Assembly (NCBI RefSeq): GCF_002288925.2
Contig: NW_022098069.1
Location: 69,396,758 to 69,460,757, forward strand
Length of the DNA stretch: 64,000 bases
Direction of reading: 5' to 3'
Source of the DNA: Delphinapterus leucas
Lineage: Eukaryota > Chordata > Mammalia > Artiodactyla > Monodontidae
Part shown: one piece after another, positions 1 to 11,759 of the stretch
Position numbering within the stretch: position 1 is the first letter of the stretch
How the letters are laid out: the number at the start of each line of letters is the position of its first letter
Translations under genes and position numbers: made by a program
Notes under the pieces: generated by a model
The model's database searches: none
Told to the model about the DNA's origin: nothing
Seen by the model: the letters and a program-made list of their open reading frames with translations, nothing else

Positions 1-1690
1 TCACTTTAATAAAACATTCTAAAAGTTAAGAGTGCACCAAGGGAATAGTTAACATTATCAAAGAGATGTTTTAAAAACATTCCAGTCCCTACCTTTTCAT
101 TTTGTTTCATAAGTCTCTAATGTGACCTGATCAAATAACATTTTGACATGTTTTATGGAATAAGGAATCTGAGGGCCCTGAAACTTTATATAAAGAAAGT
201 AAATATTTTTAGTTTTTAGTCTGCTGAAGTTACGACATGGTTAGAATCTTTGGGTCTGATAAAATTTTGTGCATGTGACCCCTCAGACTCAGTTTCACGA
301 ACTCCTCCCTATGCCTAAGTGATGTGTCAAAGCTGAATAATCTGCATTTGAGAATAAGATGTTGACATAATATGAGCCCAGGATTTAGGCTGTCAAAACT
401 CTTACCCAGCTTCTTTGTTTTGGTTGTCTCTTTACATGATTTGGCTACTAGTTTTGGAGTACTTACTCTTTGTAAATAGGCTTTGATTTTGGTTTAATCT
501 GACAAGACATAAGTGGTAGAAACTTGTTTTAATGCTTTTCCATCAAGCCACTAACCTATTAGTTGGCATTATGACGTTTGATATAATCAAGTATTTTCTC
601 TGCGCTCTGGAAGCAGAAACTTTTTTTTTAATGAGTATTTGTGTTTTGGAGGCCATTTCATAATCTACAGTATTTCAAAATGTGAATTTATTTCCTCTTG
701 TACTCAAGTTATGTGATGATATCACCGATTCCTTAATATTGAATATTTCATTGAAGTTTCGCTCCTTAATGAAGTGTATAAACAGACTCCCTCAAAGTAC
801 TGTGTAACTTTTTTCTGTTATTTAGACCCTTCGTTTAATTAGGAATTGGTATAAGAGCTGTCTGTAGCTATACTAACCAGACTAAGAAGCTGTAGCTTTT
901 ATTGAAAGAAATTTATAACTTTTATGAGAAATGAGGTATGCTGTGGAGTTTTAACTTCAGGCTATACGGGGAATACATTAAAATGACAATATTAAGACGG
1001 TAGTCTCAGGCCTGTATTTGGAAGTAGCAATAGGTTAGAGGTTCAGACTTCTAACATGCTTGTCAGGTGCAAAGCGTAAATACTTTGATTCAAAACTGCC
1101 TCCTTTGTGATGGTTTAAACCTAGAAGGAAAAAATATTAGGGTGTGTCTTCATGAATGCTTATGAGTCCTATGCTTTTTAATACTGATGATCATTGTAAA
1201 GTGCTATGGCTTTGAAAGCATCCGCAAAGCTGAAATTTCTTATAAACTCCACTGCCATTTATTTGATACTGCCCGGTGAAAAATACCAAATAGATCGGTT
1301 AACCTTTCCTTTTTTATTCCACAATTTTGTCCCTCTTCCTCAGCTACTACAGCTTGACAGAATGAATATTTTTGTTAAATAGTTCCTTTCCAGCATATTT
1401 TCTGAGTGCCATTCTTTTCGTTCCAAGAAGTTTTATTTAGATAATTTAATTGTGAATAAAACCAATGCAGGATTGCTGTAATTGAGCAGTTTCCCGTCAA
1501 CAGTTTATAAAATGTCACTCAGCAGAAAAATGGAATGTGAAAAAACAGATATGCTTCTTTTTGTGAAGGCCTAAGGTGAATCCTTAAATGATAGTCTGTT
1601 ATAATTATTATATAGTTTTCAAAATCCAAACCATAGAATGAACATTCCAGTTATGACTAAGAAAAATAAAAATTAAAAACAGTGGTTTTT
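1..1690. other. AT-rich unique sequence, nothing recognised
   Basis: No long open frame, no SINE or LINE that I recognise, no CpG cluster and no tandem array. It looks like ordinary non-coding mammalian DNA. Old, strongly diverged repeats could be missed by eye. Confidence 0.6.
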
Positions 1691-1700
1691 AAAGTGAAAG

Positions 1701-1920
1701 GGGGCTTCCCTGGTGGCGCAGTGGTTGAGAGTCCGCCTGCCGATGCAGGGGACACGGTGTTCGTGCCCCGGTCTGGGAAGATCCCACATGCCGCGGAGCA
1801 GCTGGGCCCGTGAGCCATGGCCGCTCAGCCTGCGCGTCCGGAGCCTGTGCTCCGCAACGGGAGAGGCCACAACAGTGAGAGGCCCGCGTACAGCAAAAAA
1901 ATAAAAAAATAAATAAAAAT
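1701..1920 (+). mobile_element. CHR-type tRNA-derived SINE, short cetacean form
   Basis: The copy starts GGGGCTTCCCTGGTGGCGCA (Pol III A-box region). A B-box follows near GTTCGTGCCCC, then the short-form tail ending in GAGAGGCCCGCG and an A-rich (AAAAAAT)n tail. A perfect 10-bp target-site duplication, AAAGTGAAAG, sits at 1691-1700 and 1921-1930. Low divergence and the intact duplication point to a fairly recent insertion. It is non-autonomous and was mobilised by L1 machinery. Confidence 0.95.
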
Positions 1921-1930
1921 AAAGTGAAAG

Positions 1931-2464
1931 GAAGGGAGTTAAAAACTAATGTTTTTACCCTAAAGTTAATATTGGAATCAAACTCAGAGGGTTCATTTCC
2001 AGAAGATTGATTTAATTTTTTAAATTGTCTCCTTTTCCTAAATCCTTTTTTTGTTGAGTAATGTATTTCATGGCAGTTCTTATGTATAGCTCTTTAGCAA
2101 AAAAGTACAATCCCATTTTTAAACATGTATATAATATTGCAAGAGAAAGTTTGGCATCACTTTTTACACATCTTGAAAACAAAACTTTAAATCCCCCTTT
2201 TGGCCAATTGACAATTGGGGGACTTTTTTTTCCATTATTTCACTTATTAGATAAGACAGCCATGTACTTAATTGACAAAGTTATTGATTCTTCTGATATT
2301 CTCTTGGACTATTACCAAGCCATTTTGCTACATTTATTGAACCCCTACTATGTGCATTATTCCATATGCAGAAGAATTCTAGAGCTAGAAATAGCTATCA
2401 GAATATACTTGCTCTATGTTTCTCAACCATATATGAAAGTAAATATGTCACTAGTTAAAAAGTT
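1931..2464. other. Unique DNA with a MIR scrap
   Basis: Mostly unrecognised AT-rich sequence. Around 2327-2365 the text TTTATTGAACCCCTACTATG resembles the minus-strand core of MIR (typically TTTATTGAGC-CTACTATGTG). A 184-codon frame at 2061-2615 crosses this scrap and the MER5-like element that follows, so I do not call it a gene. Confidence 0.5.
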
Positions 2465-2600
2465 AAAAATCAGAAGTCTGTGTCATAGCTCAGACCTACT
2501 CTACCAGAAGAATCTCCAGGAGAGGAGCTTGATATTCTTAATTTCAAAAAGCTTCTTGGGTGATTCTATCAGGCAATTTTGGAATCGCTTTTTTAGTTCG
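2465..2600. mobile_element. MER5-like hAT-Charlie DNA transposon remnant
   Basis: The words CTCAGACCTACT, AGAATCTCCAGGAG and GGGTGATTCT appear in the order typical of MER5A-type non-autonomous hAT elements. Terminal repeats are not clear. Orientation is uncertain because the family is nearly palindromic. This is an ancient, inactive copy. Confidence 0.55.
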
Positions 2601-3300
2601 ATGTCTTCATTTTGAGAATGTAGAAACAAAGGCCTGGCTTGAGAAATGTTCATGATAGCTAGCATAGAACCAGGACTCCTCAGTTACAGGATTTTCTTCA
2701 TTTCTTGGCAGCAAACCTGGTACCTTTATGTTACACATTAGCCTTTACCATTTCGTTCTTTTTACCAGAACGTGTTTCCTTCATAATTAATCAATTGGAC
2801 CATAATTTAGGAAATGGAATGTTTTTCTGCATATATTATTTGCACTTAGCTATCAGGAATAAGTAGCAAATGACTTAATTGCCATGATTATTTTTCATAT
2901 GTTATTATTAAAGTTAACAGCTTCTTCTGAAAACAGCATGTGTGCTTCCCCTGGCCAGGTGCATATGGTAATAATGGAACAAACGGATTCGATCAGTTTG
3001 TAAAAGATAATAGTAACTTGGCATCTAGATTCAAGAACTTGTGTGATGGCACTTCTTACTGTTATTCTGGTCGTTTCAGGATTACAGTGATTAAAAAGCA
3101 GATTTAAATGTTCTATTTTGTACTATTAAAAAGATTGGTGTTAAAGTCAGATAGTCGAGTCATACTAGGTATGGCAATAACTCTTAAGAGCAAAAGCCAT
3201 CAGAGAACCTAGAATTGTTTTGAATTAGGTAATTTGGGAAAATATACTAAAAACTTCTGTCATTCACTAGTAAGTAGTCCGAGAGCTTGTTTGGATAAAA
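2601..3300. other. Unrecognised AT-rich sequence
   Basis: No gene or repeat recognised. No long open frame and no CpG enrichment. Confidence 0.5.
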
Positions 3301-3303
3301 TAA

Positions 3304-3425
3304 TCATAGAATCATACTTTTAGTGGTAGAAAGAAACTTAGAGGTCATCTATTGCATCTTCTTTAGAGATGAGAAAGCCAGGTTCAGAGATGTTGCTTAC
3401 CTAAAGTCATGATCTAATTGCCAAA
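3304..3425 (-). mobile_element. MIR-like SINE fragment
   Basis: AGAAACTTAGAGGTCATCTATTG followed by GAGATGAGAAAGCCAGGTTCAGAGATG resembles the 'GATGAGGAAACTGAGGC' block found in old mammalian SINEs on their minus strand. It is strongly diverged and the exact family is uncertain. Confidence 0.4.
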
Positions 3426-3711
3426 ATAAAATAAACTTTATTAAAAACTGCTTGCTGCATAGGTACGTTTGGTAAAAGATCAGAAGAAAGAAGAGGTTGG
3501 TTGTGGGGGGCAAGACCAACCTCTAAACCAAAGTTTCAGGTTAATTTGTAAGTTATAAAATTTAACAAGTTTGTGAAAGCACAATGGACTAACGGTAGTC
3601 CAAGGCAGAGAAATAAGTGCCGTAAGAAAGGAATCAGACAAAAGGAGCTGAATAAATTTGATGTAAGAAAGCAAGGTGGGTATTTGAGAAAACTGAGTTC
3701 CAGTTTGGCTA

Positions 3712-3866
3712 GCAGCGGTTCTCAACTTCAGCTGTACATTAAAACCACCTGGAAGTAAAACAACAACAAACAACACCTGTGCCCTGGGTGGGGCTTTGTC
3801 TTTTGTCTGTCTTCCAAGCACCCCAGATGATTCTAAGACACAGCCGCAGTGAAGAGCCTCTGAATT
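3712..3866. mobile_element. MER5-like hAT-Charlie remnant
   Basis: Begins GCGGTTCTCAACTTCAGCTGTACATTAAAACCACCTGGA, close to the MER5A terminus ('GTTCTCAACCTTGGCTGCACATTAGAATCACCTGG'). CCCAGATGATTCTAAGACACAGC appears near the other end. The middle is replaced by a (CAACAA)-rich segment. Confidence 0.6.
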
Positions 3867-3879
3867 AGATTATAGGTAA

Positions 3880-5207
3880 GTGTAGAAGAATTATGGGAGA
3901 TTAAAATGGCAGCTATTAAGGTAAGAGGCCAATTTAGAAAAAGAAAGAAGTATTAAGGGTCAGAACTAGGTTGGAGGTTAGTAGGAATGGAAAGAAGGAG
4001 GCAACATGAGAAGTAAACCTAAAGGGCTTTGCAGTTATTTGTATGTGGGGTTGAGAAGGAGGAAAGAATTGAAAATGATGCTGAGGTTTTGGACCAAGGT
4101 GAATAGGCAAACAACGGTAGCTCTGTTAAAAGAAGTGGGTGGAATTAGTTTAGGAGGTGTGTGGGGTGGGAAAGTTATGAGTTCTATTGGGATAAACTCT
4201 TACAGTGCAGGTGAGTTGCCAGAAGGTCACTGAGAAAAAAGTCTAGAATTTAAGAGGGGTGGGTGATGGCCCATCACCCACATGGGGGTGAGAGGGAATC
4301 TGTAGCATAGATTTTTTTCTAAGGGAAAGAATGGAACTAAAAGCAGGCTAGGAACAAAACCTTGAGGAACATGCCTATATTTAGGAGGCATAGCTGGGAT
4401 TTAGAGCCAACAGAGGGATGTTCAAAGAAGCATTAGGCACTGAAGGATTGGTATGTTTTAGAATCCAAAGGAGACTTTCAAGATGGAAATTAGTAACTAA
4501 ATGTCAAAAGCTGTGCAGACTCCCAACTAAATTTGGTGGGCGGTATTTAGGTGAAATTGTGGTAATAAAAACCAGATTGCACGGGATTTAGTGGGTGGTG
4601 AGTACAATGCAAGTAACAGCTTTAGACTATTCTAGAAATTTTGAGATGATAGGAAAGTAACTAGAGAGGTAACAGCTGAAGAGGATTTTTAGAATAACAG
4701 AAACCTGCGCCTTTTTGTAGGGCAAGAACAAGGGCAATTGAGAAGGAGCAGAGGAAAGAGCTGAAGGAACGCAATTCCAGAATAGAGAGGAGGGGATAGA
4801 AGACAGCACAACGAGGGCTCTTTAACCTTGGCAACTAATGGTTCTTCTCCCAGAGGAAAGAACAAAAGGTGAGAAGGAAGAAAAAGACACAGTGGCACTT
4901 TAAGAGGCAGAAGAGGGACATTACAGAAATGTACCCTGATTTTGGTAAATAGAGGGTGGACTTCTCTTGAAAGTTAAGGTGCATTAAGGGACTGACCTGG
5001 TTCTTGAGAGCAGAGTCTGGAATAGCTCGAGGTGCGGATGCTAACGCGTGGTCAACAGCAACTTATGAAGTGAAGAGCAGTGCTTAGAGCTCAGCTCACA
5101 TGGAACCGGAAATTTGGGGGGAGCCACTAAGTGTTTTTCCAGATTTTATCAAGACAGTCCTTGTAGCTGCTTAGAGGGGCAGTTAAGGCAGACAATAAGG
5201 GACCATT
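3880..5207 (-). mobile_element. Degraded L2 (CR1-clade) LINE, reverse-transcriptase part
   Basis: This long purine-rich tract reads as the reverse strand of an L2 LINE. At about 4344-4376 the reverse complement aligns with the conserved GVPQGSVLGP block of the reverse transcriptase, but with indels and substitutions, so no frame is intact. The same purine-rich organisation recurs at 45.0-46.6 kb. Assignment is by recognition of text patterns; a RepeatMasker or translated search would settle it. The element continues beyond the SINE at 5219-5437. Confidence 0.5.
4259..4281. repeat. Perfect 11-bp inverted repeat, 1-nt centre
   Basis: GTGGGTGATGG at 4259-4269 faces its exact reverse complement at 4271-4281. 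With a single central base it could extrude as a cruciform but cannot form a normal RNA hairpin at full length. Confidence 0.9.
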
Positions 5208-5218
5208 AAGAAATGGTG

Positions 5219-5437
5219 GGGCTTCCCTGGTGGCACAGTGGTTGAGAGTCCGCCTGCCGATGCAGGGGACACGGGTTCGTGCCCCGGTCCGGGAGGATCC
5301 CACATGCCGCGGAGCGGCTGGGCCGGTGAGCCATGGCCGCTGAGCCTGCGCGTCCGGAGCCTGTGCTCCGCAGCGGGAGAGGCCACAACAGTGAGAGGCC
5401 CACGTACCGCAAAAAAAAAAAAGAAAAAGAAAAAGAA
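5219..5437 (+). mobile_element. CHR-type SINE, short cetacean form
   Basis: Full-length short-form copy with A and B box regions and an A-rich tail made of A-runs and AAAAAG repeats. Target-site duplication AAGAAATGGTG at 5208-5218 and 5438-5448. It is inserted into the old L2 LINE, which resumes on the far side. Confidence 0.95.
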
Positions 5438-5448
5438 AAGAAATGGTG

Positions 5449-5830
5449 AATTTGAAAGAGGTCAGGAATTTTCGGGCGGCAGTCTGAGTATTTGATGAAA
5501 TGACTGGGCAGAAGAGTTCCAATGAGGATGAAATACAGGCTTACAAAGAGTATAGAAAGAGCAAAGGTAGACAGCTGAGGACAGAGGAGAATTTTCAAGT
5601 CAAGATCTTAGAAGGTGGGCCATTTTCAAATGCTGAGGATATCTGGGGTTTCTCTGTGCTCATGGGTTGCTGAGGCAGAGAGGAGATTTTTGGAGCAAAA
5701 GATGAAGAGGACGAGAAAACAGGCCAATGTGTTAAGAGTTGTTAATTTAAGTATTAAAATGTTGGAGCTGGAGAGGAAAATTTAGAAGCTGGTGTTTATG
5801 TTTGGAAAGGATGTTTTTGGGCACTTTAAC
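5449..5830 (-). mobile_element. L2 LINE remnant, continuation beyond the SINE
   Basis: The same purine-rich reverse-strand L2 character continues after the SINE, for example around the tract GTCAAGATCTTAGAAGGTGGGCC. No coding frame survives. Boundaries are approximate. Confidence 0.4.
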
Positions 5831-6485
5831 TTGTTTTTAAGCTAATAGATTATAAATTAAGATCTGATAAAAATGTAAGATTTCTTAAAAAGGAATGAAC
5901 TAGTGGAGTAGAATTTATTTCAAATGGGACATGCTCCATTTATAGCACAAATGATCTGTTAACAAAATCTGTTACTGAATAAAGAAAATATCTTCATGAA
6001 AATTGACCAGTCAATTCCGTCAAAATAATACACAGAGCCAGAAGACCTTCTGCCTTCCCCATTCCCTTCTTTAAGCTTTTGCACACTTCAGAGGCACTTC
6101 AGAAAGCAAAGAGATTGGGTCCAGGATCTTAGTCCTGTCTGTTTCACAAAGTTTGCATGTTGCAGATTTGCAGTAGAAGCTGCGAGTGAATTGACTCCTT
6201 AACAGAAATACATTTTATTCTCCTGGGCCACCCAGAATCTGCCTTCTACTCCAAATGTAGAGAGGCCTATCTTTATAAAGAAAACTGAGGGTGTTAGAGG
6301 TATTTACAGACCATGTGGAGTTCTCATTGGTTACTTTGTGGTTTATAAACCTGCTTTTGGAATTACCTGTAATTTCCTCTTCGAATCTGCCTTTGGCCAT
6401 TTTTGGCTATTGCCCTTTAGTGGTACCAGAAACAGAATCCAATTAGGGAAGATAAAATAAACACAAAGATGAAACTAAAATTTAT
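5831..6485. other. Unrecognised non-coding sequence
   Basis: AT-rich with no recognised gene or repeat. Confidence 0.5.
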
Positions 6486-6489
6486 CAGT

Positions 6490-6568
6490 TTAACTTCTCG
6501 CTATCTAATACCTAGAACAGTGCTTGTTACACAGAGTAGGAGCTCAATAAATATTTGTTGTCGATTGC
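6490..6568 (+). mobile_element. L2/MIR 3'-end fragment
   Basis: CTAGAACAGTGCTTGTTACACAGAGTAGGAGCTCAATAAATATTTGTTG matches the shared 3' terminus of L2 LINEs and MIR SINEs in sense orientation ('AGTGCCTGGCACATAGTAGGTGCTCAATAAAT'). Confidence 0.65.
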
Positions 6569-6879
6569 CTTGCTAGATTTATTCATAAAAGCTTCAGAGA
6601 AGGAAAGATGCTTAGATTAATGACCAAATTGAATTTTTGTTTTTGCAAGGTTTTTGATACTGTTTCTAATGTTAACAATATTGGCAATTTTGAGAGAAAA
6701 TTAAAATTGCTTGGCTCTGTCAACCATTTATTTAACAATTTATTTATTGTTTATTTAACAATCGTATTTTAGGTGCTGAGAATCCCAGTCTTTGACTAGT
6801 ACTGCATACATTTTTAACCACGTGATTGGTGTTACCATATCAGTTGGTAACTGGGTCTATGGAGACACTCTGCGAAGAG

Positions 6880-7385
6880 GCACCACATCTGTCTCTGCAA
6901 GTCAGGGGAGGCTTCATAGAGAAGTCATGAAAGATGAGTAGTAATTCATCAGGTAGACAAGGGAGAGAAAAGCCTACCAGATCAGTACAAAGGCATGTTA
7001 GCGGGAATGATCATGGCATGATGGGGAAATTGCAAGTAATTTAGAAGGTTTGGAAAGTAAGGTGTCTGTGGGAAGGAGAGGGGCCAGCCATGGAAAGTGT
7101 GAATGTCAAGTTGAAAAGTTTGAGCTCCATCCTGTGAGTGAGAAGGAGTCATGGAGAGGCCAGATTATAAACTAGAGTGACGTGACCAGATTAGAGTTTC
7201 AGAAAGATTCTTCAGGCAGCGCTGTGGAGGACAGACTGCAGTGGAAGCCGGAGACCAGCTAGATCATTAATATAACTGTCAAGATGATTCATGTGACAAG
7301 GACAGTGGAGACAGGCAGGAAGGGTGGGTTTGAGATGATGGGTTGAGGAAGATGAGTGAGGATGGGTCTAGGTGACTCATCACTG
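6880..7385 (-). mobile_element. Probable L2-related remnant, reverse strand
   Basis: Purine-rich sequence with GGGGAGGCTTCATAGAGAAG and TTTGAGCTCCATCCTGTGAG resembles the reverse strand of L2 between its ORF and 3' end. Highly diverged, with approximate limits. Confidence 0.4.
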
Positions 7386-9000
7386 AACCAACTCATAACT
7401 GGTCCATAACTGGTAACATAAGGCAGAGAGAACATTTGTATAAATAAAATGCATAAGCAGACCAAAATTTTGTACATTGAACATTCTACTAATTGTGCAG
7501 ATTTGGGAATCTTTTTTCCCCCTAGGACACATCTGTCTCCGAACAGTTAATGAGTGATGAAGTGGACCAAAGGCAGGAAGCAAGGAGGCAGAGAATCAAA
7601 GTCTTTGAAAATCAAGCAAACTAAATTATTAATTCTTTCTTCCACCCTGGCTCCCCAAAGTTCACTGTATATCACTGAGAAAAGTGAATTATGTATCTAT
7701 CTGAACACTGTTGTCAGAAATACCAAATTCTAGGACAGAAAATTCAGCAAGCCAACTATTTTCTCCCGATTATCTAAAAACATTAACTCCCCTACTCCCC
7801 CGCTCTGCACCCTGGACACACCCCGGCCCAGGCATTACATTTTAAATCATTGGAGTATCTTAAAAATAATGTTGGCAACTTCAGTGTCCAGGTTTTCCTT
7901 ATTCCTTTTATTTTTCCCTGTTGGTCAAAGTGAGAAACAGTAGTGAGGATGGGCAAAGGAAGAAGGGTGGTTGGGGAATATGTATATTAGGTGACTGGGA
8001 ATTAGGAAGCCACTCAAAGTCAAATCTGGGAGGACCTTAAAGACTACTTAGTTCCTTTCCTTCATTTTAAAGTAAATACTGTTGAACCACAGAAAGATGA
8101 AATGACTTACTTAAGGATAAACAGCTAACAGGAAAGAGAACCAGCTGAATGAGAAAAAGATGTGAAAACTACTTTTAAAAGTCCTATACTATTTCTATTA
8201 TGTAGACCTTATCTATACTTGAAGCCTGGGAGTTTAATTTACAATTCCTAAATAGAATATACCATAACAATAGGCCCAGTTAGTGAAACCCAGAATCTTG
8301 CAGAAGCTGTAGAAAAGAAAGTACAAAATCATTTGGGGATTGGAATCAGTCATTTTTTTTCTTGTAGTTTGAAAGGCTTGTAAATGAGAGTATTGGAGTT
8401 AAACATTTTCTACATTTTATAAGTGGTATGTGGCACATGTAGAGACTTGGAAATGCTTTTTTGAGAAGTGATCATTATACAGCGGAGTAACTTGAATTTG
8501 TGGGAAGCTGGCATTGCTTGATTTCAAAAGTTTAGTTAAAAAAAAAAAGTCAAGTGTGAAAGTCCACATAATAATGGGATTTTTTTTTTTCCTCCTTGGC
8601 ACTGGAATGGGTACCATATAGTCCCTTAATTTCTTAAGTAAAAACTTCAATTAAGGGGATTCTCTTAATCCTTATGGAAAATATGCTTCATATGGTGTGT
8701 AAAATCAGGCAAATTTTGGAAAGAAGAAAAGCAGGCAGTACTCTTGAGAAACAAAAATGGTCTGCTTGAACTTGCCTTTCTTGAAAAAAACAAAACCCAA
8801 CATTCTTTCATAAAGCATTTTTTTCAAAAGTATTTGCCCTTGAGCATTTTTTCCTACTTACCCATGCTTATCTTTCAAAACAAACATTTATTCCTTTCTA
8901 CTATATAGTGTGAGGAAGTTCCTTTGAGGTTATGCCCTACAAACTATCCAAGCAGTAACTGTCACCTCCTTCCTATGGCACAAAAGATGACTAACTCAAC
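7386..9000. other. Mostly unique DNA with one MIR-like scrap
   Basis: A weak MIR-like reverse-strand segment lies at about 8025-8140 (GACCTTAAAGACTACTTAG ... GAAATGACTTACTTAAGG). Nothing else is recognised. Confidence 0.45.
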
Positions 9001-9049
9001 CGCAGGCCGCGCTGAGCATGGTGCGGTGATTTCACGGCGGGGGCCGTTC
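9001..9049. other. Small CpG cluster in unique DNA
   Basis: Seven CpG dinucleotides occur in about 49 bp (GCGGTGATTTCACGGCGG is the core), in a region where CpG is otherwise rare outside SINEs. It matches no SINE text that I recognise. It is too short for a CpG island but is a candidate conserved or recently CpG-protected segment. Confidence 0.5.
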
Positions 9050-9339
9050 AAATGTTACCTATGGGACCGTTTCTCAAGGGGAAAAAACACAGAATTGTAT
9101 TTTTGTGTGCAAATAAAATTTGGGGTCCTTTTGACCCAATGGAAAATGTGTGTCTGCTTGTGGCTGCCAAGTTGGAATATGATGATTTACACTTGGAAAC
9201 ATTTGTGTCATCTGTCATATGATGTTACTGGCCTACAGCATGGCTGCATAACAAATAACCATATTAAAAATTAATCTTTTCCACTACATCAGACTGTACG
9301 TCTTTTGGAAGCCCCAAGTTTTCTCTTTCCTTTTTGCCC

Positions 9340-9690
9340 TGTCCTCTTTTCCTGCCATCACCCTTTACATTAACTATAGGATTAAGTTAAAAACTCGTGC
9401 ACTAGGTATTCATGGCTGTGCTTTCAGACTCCCAACCTCCACTTTCGCCCTTCTTTCCTGCTTCTCTGCAACATATATCTTCTATCCAGTGGAACTGGTT
9501 CACTCTCTGTCCCCGAAACACACCTTCAAATCCTGACCTCAGGGATTGCCTTTACCTTCTTAATCCTATTCTTTTATAGCTAGGTTTAAATCCTACTTCT
9601 CTGACTAAATCATGCCCAAGTAATCTCTCCCAGAAATTCTTTAGTAACATCATTTTGTAAACCGCCCATTACTTTTAACGTTTACTTTTT
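9340..9690 (+). mobile_element. L2 LINE 3' region
   Basis: The order of pyrimidine-rich blocks fits the region of L2 after the reverse transcriptase: TTTCAGACTCCCAACCTCC, then CTTCCTGCTTCTCTGC, then CCCCGAAACACACCTTCAA, then TTTAAATCCTACTTCTCTGA. No intact frame remains. Confidence 0.65.
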
Positions 9691-9800
9691 AATATTGGAG
9701 AGGAGGCAAAACTTTACCGCTACCTTCTTAAAATCCCTGGCTGGGCCTGAGAATTAAATTGGCATAAAATGGATTAACAGGAGAAAAGTGTACAGATTTT

Positions 9801-10142
9801 TTTTTTTTTGGTTTTTGTTGCTGTGCGCCGGCTTTCTCTAGTTGCGGCGAGCAGAGGCGGCTCTTCGTTACGGTGAGTGGACTCGTTGCAGTGCGCAGGC
9901 TTCTCATTGTCGTGGCTTCTCTTGTTGTGGAGCACGGGCTCTAGGCGCGCGGGCTTCAGTAGTTGTGACACGTGGGCTCAGTAGTTGTGGCTCGTGGGCA
10001 CTAGAGCGCAGGCTCAGTAGTTGTGGCGCGTGGGCTTAGTTGCTCTGTGGCATGTGGGATCTTCCCGGACCAGGGCTCGAACCCGTGTCCCCTGCATTGG
10101 CACGTGGATTCTTAACCACTGCGCCACCGGGAAAGTCCCGCA
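9801..10142 (-). mobile_element. CHR-2-like SINE, long form
   Basis: Reverse-strand copy. The T-rich end (the A tail) is at 9796 onward and the tRNA-like head reads ...CCACTGCGCCACCGGGAAAGTCCC at the right end. It keeps the long internal region with repeated 'AGTTGTGGC' units that the short form lacks. An imperfect target-site duplication, TACAGATTTT/TGCAGATTTT, lies at 9791-9800 and 10143-10152. Confidence 0.93.
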
Positions 10143-10480
10143 TGCAGATTTTTACATGTACCTAGGAACCCCATAGGAAGATGAAGACCCAAAGATGTGG
10201 CCAAGCCTAAGTGTTTATATACTAGGTTGAACAAAGAGAGACAGGTACAGAAAAGTAGTTAAAATATATGAAGAGACTAAAGGAAGTTGAGATATTTTAA
10301 CAAGGTCTGTTTGTACAGAGTTATCTCGGCCTCCACTTCCCACCTCTGGTGGTAAGAATGTTCCTTTCCTCCTGGTACAGAGAAGGCATCCTTCATATGT
10401 GAATTTTTATCTCCTGCTTTCAGAAAGAAAAGGGGAGGTCGGAGCACCCTTCTTGTACCTGCTGTTTTTCAGTGCTTTTA

Positions 10481-10795
10481 TTTTATTTTATTTTTAAATT
10501 TATTTATGTTATTTGGCTGTGTCGTAGTTGCGGCACGCAGGATCTTTGTTGAGGCATGCGGGATCTTTCGTTGCGGTGCGCAGGCTTCTCTCTAGTTGTG
10601 GCATGCAGGCTTCAGAGCGCATGGGCTCACTAGTTGTAGCATGCGGGCCCTCTAGTTGTGGCATGCGGGCTCTAGAGCGCACAGGTTTAGTTGCCCCACG
10701 GCATGGGGGATCTTAGTTCCCCGACCAGGTATCGAACCCGCGTCCCCTGCGTTGGAAGGAAGATTCTTAACCACTGGACCACCAGGGAAGTCCCC
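10481..10795 (-). mobile_element. CHR-1-like SINE
   Basis: Reverse-strand copy whose head reads ...CCACTGGACCACCAGGGAAGTCCCC, the 'GGTCCAGTGGTTAAG' type rather than 'GGCGCAGTGG'. Flanked by a perfect 15-bp target-site duplication, TTTTCAGTGCTTTTA, at 10466-10480 and 10796-10810. A perfect duplication on an otherwise divergent copy is helpful for defining its ends. Confidence 0.94.
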
Positions 10796-10889
10796 TTTTC
10801 AGTGCTTTTAGTTCGATATAATCCGTATGCTAAAGTGGCATATTTTGGGGTGGGAATTTCTGCCACTGTTCAAAGTTTATGTCTTATCT

Positions 10890-10995
10890 CTCCTTTGATA
10901 TTGTAATTCTTTGAGACTGAGATTATGTTGTAGACTGATCTGTTCCCCGAAGGTGCTTTTTCCGTAGTAGGCACTGAATAAATATTTACTGATAT
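10890..10995 (+). mobile_element. L2 3'-end fragment
   Basis: GTAATTCTTTGAGACTGAG ... GTAGTAGGCACTGAATAAATATTTACTGA matches the L2 sense 3' end ('GTAAGCTCCTTGAGGGCAG ... GTAGGTGCTCAATAAAT'). Confidence 0.6.
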
Positions 10996-11755
10996 TTTCC
11001 TGCATTTTACAATCGAGTCACAAAAGCCCATGTTTGGATCTTGTTTTTCTGAGCAGAGGAACATTTACTACCTTAATAAAATGTGTATTCTGATATGATC
11101 TGTAATCTGCTTTAAGCCATTTTAGGCTTGCATATACTAGCGAATAGAGTTCTTAAAAATTACGTAATTATTTACTGTGGAGAATTTTGGTAATATCATC
11201 GATGATGTTAAAGTTTCTAGAAAATAATTGTTTCAAGAATTGGGGCAGTAACGTTTTGGCACTGGAAGAGATAGACAGTAGAGGTCACTGAATCATCCTA
11301 CCTTTCTCCTACTGTAGCAATGCATTCTCTCTATAACGTCCCAAATAGGCCTTGACATGGAAGTCCCTGGAATTATTTGCTCCTTCATTTTACTAATCTA
11401 GTCTTAGTTATTCATAATACAAACCACTTGGTCTTTTCCGTTAAGAGTCAAAAGTATCCTTAAGAGTAACTAATATTGAGTTGACTTGGGAGTCCTGGAG
11501 GACGCCAGAACCCTTCTCAGCTTCCTAGGTGCTAATGCTCTGTCTCCTGGATACTAAGCTATTGCTTACTCCTCTAGGCTGAACTTGGCCTAGGCACGAA
11601 ACTCTCCAAAATGTCCCTATTTTCAAATGTACAGTGGCTATACTATATATGCTTTGGAATGCTCTTTGGATAGATCTATGATAATACCACGTAATTTATC
11701 ACTCAAAGTGAAGTATCGTTGTCAGTAAATACAGTAATATCTCAAATTGTACATT
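10996..11755. other. Unrecognised AT-rich sequence
   Basis: No gene or repeat recognised. Confidence 0.5.
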
Positions 11756-11759
11756 GCAC

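Noticed and set aside
2061..2615. 184-codon plus-strand open frame, the longest in the window
   Set aside because: It runs across a MIR scrap (about 2327-2365) and a MER5-like DNA transposon remnant (2465-2600). Its composition is that of AT-rich chance frames, with no domain, splice or promoter support.
5127..5598. Recurrent arginine/cysteine-rich peptides (CGLSRCGAQAPDAQAQRPW type) seen in many places
   Set aside because: They look like a repeated protein family but are translations of the CHR-type SINE on one strand or the other. Each coincides with a SINE bounded by target-site duplications.
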